A DNA stretch of 47,737 nt, from the NCBI GenBank assembly GCA_035544675.1, contig DATKCA010000162.1, forward strand, positions 1 through 47,737, given 5' to 3'. This document shows, piece by piece, positions 1 through 9,099 of this stretch. Position 1 is the first letter of the stretch, and each line of letters starts with the position of its first letter. This DNA is from DATKCA01 sp035544675. Lineage in GTDB: Bacteria > Acidobacteriota > Thermoanaerobaculia > Gp7-AA8. The notes below the pieces were generated by a model that was given only the letters and a program-made list of their open reading frames with translations, was not told where the DNA came from and ran no database searches. Position numbers and translations under genes: made by a program.

Positions 1-250
<250 letters not shown>

Positions 251-260
251 TACCCGAGGT

Positions 261-284
261 GGAGCGCCGCCGACTCGGCGGCCC
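261..284. repeat. 24-bp palindromic dispersed repeat, copy 1
   Basis: A 24-bp element with the palindromic core GCCGCCGACTCGGCGGC, preceded by GTGGAGC. Further copies are at 3608-3631 and as an inverted pair at 16576-16630. This copy lies a few bases beyond the kbl stop, so it may act as a 3' hairpin or be a REP-like element. Confidence 0.85.
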
Positions 285-291
285 GGCCCGC

Positions 292-1494
292 CTACCGGCT
301 CACGGGTTGTTCGGCGAGAACGCCGTGCTTTCCCGCAACCGCCACGATGGCCTCGATGGCGCGGTCCAGGTGCTCGCGCGCATGCGCCGCGCTGATCTGG
401 CAGCGCAGCCGGGCCTGGCCCTGCGGAACGACCGGGAAGCCGAAGCCGGAGACGTAGATGCCACGATCGAGCAACTCCGCGGACATGGCGATGGCCCTGG
501 CCGTGTCGCCGATGAGAATCGGCACGATGGGATGGATGCCCTCACGCACGGCGATGCCGCGCGCGGTCAGCTCGCGGCGGAAGTACATCGTGTTCTCGCG
601 CAGCCGGTCGACCAGGGAAGTGTCTTTCTCGAGCAGGTCGAACGCGGCCATGGAGCCCATCACCACCGCCGGCGGCAACGTGTTCGAGAAGAGATACGGC
701 CGGGACTTCTGGCGCAGGTAGTCGACCAGGACTCTCGGCCCGGTGGTGAAGCCGCCGTGCGAGCCGCCCAGAGCCTTGCCCAGCGTCGACGTATACGCGT
801 CGATCTTCCCGAAGACACCCAGCTCCTCGGCCACTCCGCGGCCGGTGCGGCCGAGCACTCCCGTCCCGTGAGAGTCGTCGACGACGAAGAACGCGCCGTA
901 CTGGCGCGAGACATCGACCAGCTCGGGCAGAGGGGCGAGGGAGCCTTCCATCGAGAACACGCCGTCGGTCATGACGACCTTGTTGCGCGTGTCGCGCGTC
1001 GCTTCGAGCGCGCGCCGAAAATCGGCCACGTCGCGATTCCTGTAGCGTTCCTTCCTGGCCCTGGAGAGGCGGATGCCGTCGATGATCGAGGCGTGATTCA
1101 GCTCGTCGGAGATGATCGCGTCCTCATCCGTGGCGATGGTCTGGAAGAGCCCCTCGTTCGCGTTCCAGCACGATCCGTACAGGATCGTCTCCTCGGTCCC
1201 GAAAAAGCGGGCGATGCGCCGCTCCAGCTCCCGGTGAATCGTCTGCGTGCCGCAGATGAAGCGGACCGAGGCCAGCCCGTAGCCGTAGTCGCGCTCAGCC
1301 TTCTCCGCCGCCTCGACGACGGCCGGATGGTTGGCCAGCCCGAGATAGTTGTTCGAGGTCAGCATGATGACCTCGCCCTTCCCCTCCACCTCGACGACAG
1401 GGCCCTGGGGCGAGGTCAGAGCCAGCTCGCGTTTGAGGGTGCCGGCGGCGGACATCTGGGCCAGCTCGGCGGAGAGTGTGGAAAGAAGTGTCAT
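292..1494 (-). CDS. kbl: Glycine C-acetyltransferase (2-amino-3-ketobutyrate CoA ligase)
   Basis: PLP-dependent alpha-oxoamine synthase that cleaves 2-amino-3-ketobutyrate with CoA to glycine and acetyl-CoA, the second step of threonine degradation. Visible family signatures are SNNYLGLA near the N-terminus, the DDSHGTGVLG segment that holds the cofactor-binding Asp and His, and the Schiff-base lysine in TSTLGKALGG. The length of about 400 aa matches E. coli Kbl. I chose the ATG at 1494, which has GAGAG a few bases upstream. An ATG at 1515 (7 residues longer) would overlap the upstream gene's stop. It follows the cysteine dioxygenase gene by only 7 nt, so the two are probably one transcript. 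No threonine dehydrogenase gene is nearby. Confidence 0.95.
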   Translation of the reverse strand: MTLLSTLSAELAQMSAAGTLKRELALTSPQGPVVEVEGKGEVIMLTSNNYLGLANHPAVVEAAEKAERDYGYGLASVRFICGTQTIHRELERRIARFFGTEETILYGSCWNANEGLFQTIATDEDAIISDELNHASIIDGIRLSRARKERYRNRDVADFRRALEATRDTRNKVVMTDGVFSMEGSLAPLPELVDVSRQYGAFFVVDDSHGTGVLGRTGRGVAEELGVFGKIDAYTSTLGKALGGSHGGFTTGPRVLVDYLRQKSRPYLFSNTLPPAVVMGSMAAFDLLEKDTSLVDRLRENTMYFRRELTARGIAVREGIHPIVPILIGDTARAIAMSAELLDRGIYVSGFGFPVVPQGQARLRCQISAAHAREHLDRAIEAIVAVAGKHGVLAEQPVSR

Positions 1495-1501
1495 GCTTCT
1501 C

Positions 1502-2134
1502 TCACTCGTTGTCATACTTCAGATCCCGCCGGAAACAGCGCTGGCCCTCGATGTCGAAGACGACGCACGAGTCGATGGGGCGGGAGTAGATGTGCATGCT
1601 GACGGCGCGCTCGTTCCACTCGGCGCGATTGAGGATTCGATGGATGGTCTGGGTCTTGTCGACGGTGTTGAGCGGGCCGCCGGGGACGGCGAACTCGTTG
1701 CCGAGATGCTCCATGACGATTTTGGTTGCGCCGGCCAGGCAGTCCAGGCCGACGACCTGCTGGTTCTCGGGACGGTTGCACTCGACCTTGCGATAGTTCT
1801 CGACGAGCAGCTTGCCCTCGATCATCGACATCCAGCCGAGTTGTCCGTTGTGCGTGTGCAGCGGAGTGACGGTGCCGACCGGCCAGCAGATCAGCATCAC
1901 CTCGATCATGTCGTTGCGGAAGATCTTGTTCCGCGTGTGCCGGTCCGGCTGCCAGTTCTTGTACCGCTCCAGCTCGTCGGGCCGGATCTCGTAGGCGACG
2001 AGATAGTCGTAGATCTTCTGCTTGGTGATGATGTCTTCGGAAAGGCGGCGAACGCCCTCGACGAACTGCTCGGCCGGAACGGGCACCGGGGAGTAGATGG
2101 CCTGCGGAACTGCCGTGATCTTCTGCGTTTCCAT
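1502..2134 (-). CDS. Cysteine dioxygenase type I
   Basis: Cupin-fold non-heme iron enzyme expected to oxidise L-cysteine to cysteine sulfinate. Aligned by motif to mammalian CDO, the iron ligands are His93 and His95 in the HTH segment and His165 in QTIHRILN. The Ser-His-Tyr triad is Ser179, His181 and Tyr183 in SMHIYSRP. The cross-link cysteine of the mammalian enzyme is a glycine here (about Gly100), as is usual in bacterial members. At 210 aa it has the family length. It sits directly upstream of kbl, an unusual pairing of cysteine and threonine/glycine catabolism. Some thiol dioxygenases of this fold prefer 3-mercaptopropionate, so the substrate is inferred. Confidence 0.88.
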   Translation of the reverse strand: METQKITAVPQAIYSPVPVPAEQFVEGVRRLSEDIITKQKIYDYLVAYEIRPDELERYKNWQPDRHTRNKIFRNDMIEVMLICWPVGTVTPLHTHNGQLGWMSMIEGKLLVENYRKVECNRPENQQVVGLDCLAGATKIVMEHLGNEFAVPGGPLNTVDKTQTIHRILNRAEWNERAVSMHIYSRPIDSCVVFDIEGQRCFRRDLKYDNE

Positions 2135-2197
2135 CGCCTGACTCCGTGTTCCGGTTCACTATAGCGCCGCGGCAAACTGCCGAGCAATTTCTGCACC

Positions 2198-2291
2198 GTC
2201 ATTCCGAGAGTAGCGAGGAATCGGAGGCGCCGGTGGGCACCATGAGCGTGCCACCCGACCGCCCGGATCCCTCGCTCACGCTCGGGATGAC
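2198..2291. repeat. Imperfect inverted repeat between cdo and purA
   Basis: Outer arms at 2198-2222 and 2265-2291 (the latter ending in CTCGGGATGAC) are largely complementary. They enclose an inner hairpin at about 2232-2256 built on GGTGGGCAC/GTGCCACC. The element sits between the divergently transcribed cdo and purA, so it is not a 3' terminator. It looks like a dispersed structured repeat. Confidence 0.8.
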
Positions 2292-2318
2292 AGCGTGTGC
2301 TAGTCTCCGCGCGCGAAA

Positions 2319-3599
2319 ATGGCCAGTCAGCAGCGCAATGTCGCGGTCATCGGCGCACAGTGGGGCGACGAGGGAAAAGGGAAGATCGTCGACCTCCTGT
2401 GCGAGCGGTTCGACGTCGTGGCCCGCTACCAGGGCGGGCACAACGCCGGGCACACAGTCAAGTTCGCCGACCGGCACTTCGCGCTGCGCCTCATCCCCTC
2501 CGGCATCCTCCACCCCGACAAGCTCTGCCTCCTCGGCAACGGCATGGTGATCGATCCGGAGGCGCTGCTCGAGGAGATGGAGAACCTGCGCAAGCTGGGG
2601 GTACGGATCGAGGAGAACCTCAGGATCAGCGACTCGGCGCACTGCATCCTGCCCTACCACCGCGCGCTCGATCTGGCGCGCGAGGAGTCGGCCGGCAAAG
2701 CGAAGATCGGGACGACGGGGCGCGGGATCGGTCCGGCCTACGAGACCAAGGTCAGCCGCTACGGTGTCCGCATCGGCGACCTCATCGACCGGGATGTGCT
2801 GCGCGACAAGATCGAGCTGGCCTGCGCGGAGAAGAACCAGATGCTGCGCACGGTCTACGGCAAGGATGTCTTCGACGCGGGGCAGCTGGTTGATGCGTAC
2901 CTCGAGTTCGGCGAGATCCTGCGCGGCCGCATCGTCAACGGCTCGATCCTCATCAACGATCTGATTCGAGCGGGCCGGAGCGTGATGTTCGAAGGAGCGC
3001 AGGGGACGCTGCTGGACGTCGATCACGGAACGTATCCGTTCGTGACCTCGTCCAGCACGGTGGCCGGTGGGATCTGCACCGGACTGGGAGTGGCGCCCAG
3101 GCACATCCACAAAGTTCTCGGCGTCGCCAAGGCGTATACGACCCGTGTGGGCGGCGGCGCGTTTCCGACCGAGCTTCACGACAGCAGCGGCGAGCATCTG
3201 CGCAAGCGCGGCAACGAGTTCGGCACGGTCACGGGACGTCCGCGACGCACGGGCTGGCTCGACCTGCCGGTGCTGCGCACCGCGGCGATGCTCAACGGCC
3301 TCGACGAGATCGCGCTCACCAAACTGGACGTCCTGGACGACCTCGCGGAGATCCCCGTCTGCACTTCCTACAGATTGCGCGGTGAGGACTGGACGCGGTT
3401 CCCGGCGTTCACCGTGGACGACTACCAGCCGCAATACCGCGTGCTCCAGGGCTGGCGGCGCTCCACGGTGGGCACCACCAGGTTCGACGACCTGCCCGCG
3501 GAAGCGAGGACCTACATCCGCTTCATCGAGGACGAACTGGAAGCGCGCGTGGCCATCGTGTCGACCGGGCCGCGCAGAGAAGAGACGGTCATCCGGTAG
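2319..3599 (+). CDS. purA: Adenylosuccinate synthetase
   Basis: GTP-dependent ligation of IMP and aspartate to adenylosuccinate, the first committed step to AMP. The N-terminal GAQWGDEGKGK loop holds the catalytic Asp and binds IMP/GTP. GGHNAGHT (with the catalytic His), the TTGRGIGPAYE motif and EGAQGTLLD are all intact. The length of 426 aa is typical. The ATG at 2319 is preceded by GCGCGAAA without a clear Shine-Dalgarno, so it may have a short leader. It stands alone, divergent from cdo. Confidence 0.98.
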   Translation: MASQQRNVAVIGAQWGDEGKGKIVDLLCERFDVVARYQGGHNAGHTVKFADRHFALRLIPSGILHPDKLCLLGNGMVIDPEALLEEMENLRKLGVRIEENLRISDSAHCILPYHRALDLAREESAGKAKIGTTGRGIGPAYETKVSRYGVRIGDLIDRDVLRDKIELACAEKNQMLRTVYGKDVFDAGQLVDAYLEFGEILRGRIVNGSILINDLIRAGRSVMFEGAQGTLLDVDHGTYPFVTSSSTVAGGICTGLGVAPRHIHKVLGVAKAYTTRVGGGAFPTELHDSSGEHLRKRGNEFGTVTGRPRRTGWLDLPVLRTAAMLNGLDEIALTKLDVLDDLAEIPVCTSYRLRGEDWTRFPAFTVDDYQPQYRVLQGWRRSTVGTTRFDDLPAEARTYIRFIEDELEARVAIVSTGPRREETVIR

Positions 3600-3607
3600 C
3601 GGAGCGC

Positions 3608-3631
3608 GTGGAGCGCCGCCGACTCGGCGGC
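3608..3631. repeat. 24-bp palindromic dispersed repeat, copy 2
   Basis: Same sequence as 261-284 (GTGGAGC followed by GCCGCCGACTCGGCGGC). It lies 8 bp past the purA stop, between the convergent purA and UDP-xylose synthase genes, a position suited to a bidirectional 3' hairpin. Confidence 0.88.
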
Positions 3632-3673
3632 GTCCGGTCTCAAAAACGCCGCCAGGAATGGCGCCGGCTCCAC

Positions 3674-5934
<2,261 letters not shown>

Positions 5935-5966
5935 AAAGCTCCTCCGTGGGCGGCGAATGGTAGCAG

Positions 5967-6030
5967 GTGGAGGACAGGCAATCCTGCCTGTCCGAGCGAG
6001 GGTGGACAGGCAGGATTGTCTGTCCTCCAC
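5967..6030. repeat. Inverted repeat with 27-bp arms (ACAGGCAGGATT type)
   Basis: Arms at 5967-5993 and 6004-6030 are reverse complements with one mismatch, around a 10-nt loop. It lies between the ugd start and the mlaD stop, both leftward genes. It could terminate mlaEFD transcription, and its regular form suggests a mobile dispersed repeat. Confidence 0.9.
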
Positions 6031-6036
6031 AAACCC

Positions 6037-7314
6037 TCAGGGGCTCGTCGTCGTCGCTACCGCGCTCTCCGTGGTCGTTGTGGTCGGGATCACCGGCGGA
6101 ACCGGCGGCACTTCCGGTGCGACGTTGCTCTTCACGTCCGCCGGCGTCGCGGCCGGCTCGTTCTTCTGGCGCTCGTCGTAGCGCTTCTCAATGCCGGTGC
6201 TCTGGCGGTTGCGGATCAGCCAGCGCAGAAGCCTCGACTCGTTGATGCCGATCAGGATGTCGTTGACGGACTCGTACAGGGAGGGGTCGGCGATGATCTT
6301 GCCCGCCGTCCCTTCGCCGGTGTTGATCTTGTGCACGGTCTCGTTGAGCTGGGTGACGAGGAGCGTGAACTCGGCCATGGCCTGATCGCCGTATTCCTTG
6401 TCCGTCATCAGGCGGGGGATCAGCCCCTCTCCGCTCTGCAGCGTGGCGCTGAACGTGGACAGGTTGGCCGATGTCAGACGCAGGTTCTCGACCAGCTCCA
6501 TGACCCGGCGTTTTCCTTCCGGGTCGCTCAGCAGGGCGGGCAGAGCGCCCGAGCCGCTGTCGAAGCTGCGCTGCAGATTGGCGGCCACGGACTGCAGCGA
6601 CTGCATGGCGCCGGTCGTGGACGCGGTGAGCTGTTCGCCGTAGGCGTCGTCGTAGATCAGCTTGCCCATGACGCCGCGGCCGCTCTCGATGTGCGCGAGG
6701 GCGGCGTTGGTCTTGTTGAGCGTGGTCAGGAGCGTGTCGGTGAGGCGTTGCTTGGTCTCCGGCGTGCTGGTCATTTCGCCGAGGAGACCTTCGCCGCGGT
6801 CGACACGGCCCAGGACGTTCTTGAGGGAGTAGGAGATCTGAACGAGGTTGTCGACGAGATCCTCGCCGGATGAGATGAGCTGCTCGACGTTGGTCTGGCG
6901 TTGGGCAGGGATGAGCGAGCCCGGCTCGATCTCTTCGTAGCGGAGCGTCCCCGGGGTCACGTCGATGTAGCTGTCGCCGGTGAGGAGGCCCAGCTTCTTG
7001 AGGCGGGCCCGCGAGTCCTCGCGGATGCGCTCGGAGTACTTCCGGTCGATCATGAGCTGGATGGCGACGTTCTTTTCCTTCGGATCCTGGGGCAGGCGGA
7101 TCTCCTTGATCACGCCGATCGTCACTCCGGACATGCGCACCGGATTCCCCTCGGCCAGTCCCGAGGCGTTCTCCAGCTGCACGTTGTATTCGCTCTTGCG
7201 GGCGAAGATCTTCTGCTCCGCGCCGATGAAGAAGAGGAACACCATCAGCACGACCATGGACGCCGTGACCAGCAGTCCGACGCGAATCGTCTTGTGTTTT
7301 TTATCAGTTGGCAT
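6037..7314 (-). CDS. mlaD: MCE/MlaD-family lipid-binding protein
   Basis: Periplasmic, inner-membrane-anchored substrate-binding subunit of an MCE-type phospholipid transporter, 425 aa. One transmembrane helix is near residues 12-34, followed by the MCE domain (NASGLAEGNPVRMSGVTIG), then a long helical region, and a Pro/Thr-rich tail. This is much longer than E. coli MlaD (~180 aa) and closer to longer MCE proteins whose helices form a tube or needle. The start is the ATG at 7314, two bases after the ATPase stop. A longer reading to 7419 would overlap the ATPase gene. It is the third gene of mlaE-mlaF-mlaD. Confidence 0.92.
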   Translation of the reverse strand: MPTDKKHKTIRVGLLVTASMVVLMVFLFFIGAEQKIFARKSEYNVQLENASGLAEGNPVRMSGVTIGVIKEIRLPQDPKEKNVAIQLMIDRKYSERIREDSRARLKKLGLLTGDSYIDVTPGTLRYEEIEPGSLIPAQRQTNVEQLISSGEDLVDNLVQISYSLKNVLGRVDRGEGLLGEMTSTPETKQRLTDTLLTTLNKTNAALAHIESGRGVMGKLIYDDAYGEQLTASTTGAMQSLQSVAANLQRSFDSGSGALPALLSDPEGKRRVMELVENLRLTSANLSTFSATLQSGEGLIPRLMTDKEYGDQAMAEFTLLVTQLNETVHKINTGEGTAGKIIADPSLYESVNDILIGINESRLLRWLIRNRQSTGIEKRYDERQKNEPAATPADVKSNVAPEVPPVPPVIPTTTTTESAVATTTSP

Positions 7315-7316
7315 AT

Positions 7317-8144
7317 TCAGGCTCTCGTCGGTTGCGCGGCCACGACCGCGGACGACTTCAGGAACTCGCGAAGGATGGGGTGATCGGTATCGCGGGCCGA
7401 GTCGATCGTACCGACCCACTCGAACACACCCTCGTTGAGAAACGCAATGCGGTCGCCGACCGAGAAGGCCGACTGGATGTCGTGCGTCACCACGACGGAC
7501 GTCACGTTGAGCTTGGACTGCAGGTCGATGATGAGCTCGTTGATCGTGTTCGCGGTGATGGGGTCGAGCCCGGTGGTCGGCTCGTCGTACAGGATCATCT
7601 TCGGGTCGAGCACGATCGAGCGCGCCAGGCCCACGCGCTTGCGCATGCCGCCGGACAGGTCCACCGGCATCATGGTCTCCGCCCCCGGCAGACTCACCAG
7701 CTCCAGCCGCTCGCGCACGGCGTGCGTGATCTCTTCATTCGACATGTCGGTGTGCTCGCGCAGCGGATAGGCCACGTTCTCGAACACTGTCATCGAGTCG
7801 AAAAGCGCACCGCTCTGAAAGAGCATCCCGAACTTCTTCCGGACGCGGTACAGCTCCTCCTCCGGAAAATCGGTGATGTCCTCCTCCTCCACCAGCACGC
7901 GCCCGCCGTCCGGGGCTTCCAGGCCGAGCATGTGCCGCAGCGTGACGGACTTCCCGGTGCCGGATCCACCCAGGATCACGAGCACTTCACCGCGGTAGAC
8001 CTTCAGACTCGCTCCGCGCAGGACCTTTTTCCGGCCGTAGGCCTTGTGCACGTCCTGAAACTCCACGAACACGTCGCGCGGATGACGGCGCCGCTCTGGC
8101 GTCTCACGCAACTGGGCTCGGCGATCGGGGACGATCTCGGTCAT
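7317..8144 (-). CDS. mlaF: ABC transporter ATPase of MCE/Mla lipid transport system
   Basis: Cytoplasmic ATPase subunit, 275 aa. Walker A is GGSGTGKS, the ABC signature is LSGGMRKRVGLAR, Walker B is ILYDEPTTGLDP, and the switch His is in VVVTHD. The Met-Arg in the signature (SGGMRKR) is typical of MlaF/TTG2A proteins. The start ATG overlaps the mlaE stop as TGATG, indicating translational coupling. Together with the permease and the MCE protein it would move phospholipids between the inner membrane and the cell envelope. Confidence 0.95.
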   Translation of the reverse strand: MTEIVPDRRAQLRETPERRRHPRDVFVEFQDVHKAYGRKKVLRGASLKVYRGEVLVILGGSGTGKSVTLRHMLGLEAPDGGRVLVEEEDITDFPEEELYRVRKKFGMLFQSGALFDSMTVFENVAYPLREHTDMSNEEITHAVRERLELVSLPGAETMMPVDLSGGMRKRVGLARSIVLDPKMILYDEPTTGLDPITANTINELIIDLQSKLNVTSVVVTHDIQSAFSVGDRIAFLNEGVFEWVGTIDSARDTDHPILREFLKSSAVVAAQPTRA

Positions 8145-8956
8145 CAGAATAAGAAGAGAAAGAGCTTGGTCAGGAAGAAGTCGAGGATCAGAACGGTGAT
8201 GGCCCCTTCCACGACGGTCGTGGTCGTAGCCCGGCCGACCCCGTCCGCGCCGCCGGTCGTGCGCAGGCCGTTCATGCAGGCGATCAGACCGATCGCAAAT
8301 CCGAAGAAGAAGGTCTTGCCCACGCCGGAGGCGATGTCGTTGTACTGGAGCGTCGTGACCACGCTGCGGAGATAGAAGTTCGCGTCCAGGTGCAGCGTTC
8401 CGACGGCGATGACCAGCCCGCCCATGATTCCCACCGCGCAGGAGATGATCGTCAGCAGTGGAAACATGAACGTCGTGGCGAAGACGCGCGGGAAGACCAG
8501 CTTCCGCACCGGATTGCTGGCCAGGGCCCGGAGCGCGTCGATCTGCTCGGTCACCTTCATCGTGCCGATCTCGGCGGTCATCCCCGCCCCGACCCGGCCG
8601 CCGACCATGAGCGACATGAGCACGGGCGCGAGCTCGCGGACGAGCGACAGTGAAACCACCGTCCCGATGAAGAGCTTTCCGCCGAACTCGGCCAGGGAGT
8701 AGGCGGTCTGCAGGGCCAGCACCATCCCGATGAACAGCGAAGTGATGAAGACGATCGACATCGACCGGACCCCGACGTGCTCGAGCTGGGAGATGATCGC
8801 GGCCCGCTCGTAGGGACCGCGGAACAGCTGACGGATCACCTGGAGGGCCAGCCCGGTGATCTCACCCATGTAGAACAGAGACTGTTCAGCCCGGGCCCGC
8901 AGCCGGCTGATGGCCTCCATTCGCGGCGAGGGTGCCGGCATCTCGACTGTGGTCAT
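8144..8956 (-). CDS. mlaE: MlaE-family ABC transporter permease
   Basis: Integral membrane permease (DUF140/MlaE), 270 aa, with about five to six hydrophobic segments and the conserved segment ELAPVLMSLMVGGRVGAGMT typical of the family. I chose the ATG at 8956, which follows GAGGAG. An in-frame TTG at 8968 would include that ribosome-binding site in the coding region. It is the first gene of the mlaEFD operon. No MlaC or MlaB homologue is adjacent. Confidence 0.94.
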   Translation of the reverse strand: MTTVEMPAPSPRMEAISRLRARAEQSLFYMGEITGLALQVIRQLFRGPYERAAIISQLEHVGVRSMSIVFITSLFIGMVLALQTAYSLAEFGGKLFIGTVVSLSLVRELAPVLMSLMVGGRVGAGMTAEIGTMKVTEQIDALRALASNPVRKLVFPRVFATTFMFPLLTIISCAVGIMGGLVIAVGTLHLDANFYLRSVVTTLQYNDIASGVGKTFFFGFAIGLIACMNGLRTTGGADGVGRATTTTVVEGAITVLILDFFLTKLFLFLF

Positions 8957-8995
8957 CCCGCTCCTCAACGCACCTTTCCGCCCGGATTATTCGTT

Positions 8996-9091
8996 GGGGG
9001 TCAGGTCTTCGGTTGTCCGGTTTGGCTACTCCATGTGGAGCGGGCTGTCTACGATTCGTAGCCAAACCGGACAACCGAAGACCTGACCCCC
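8996..9091. repeat. Perfect inverted repeat, 34-bp arms
   Basis: Arms at 8996-9029 and 9058-9091 are exact reverse complements, with a 28-nt loop. Each arm starts at its outer end with GGGGGTCAGGTCTTC. It lies downstream of the PBP gene stop (9100) and upstream of mlaE. Such a stem could terminate PBP transcription. The arm resembles the GGGTCAGG-type repeats often linked to REP-associated (Y1) transposases, but no such transposase is in this window. Confidence 0.95.
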
Positions 9092-9099
9092 TTCATCTC

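Noticed and set aside
5935..6030. Extra 32 N-terminal residues for ugd
   Set aside because: They would be translated from the inverted repeat; TTG at 5934 has a strong ribosome-binding site.
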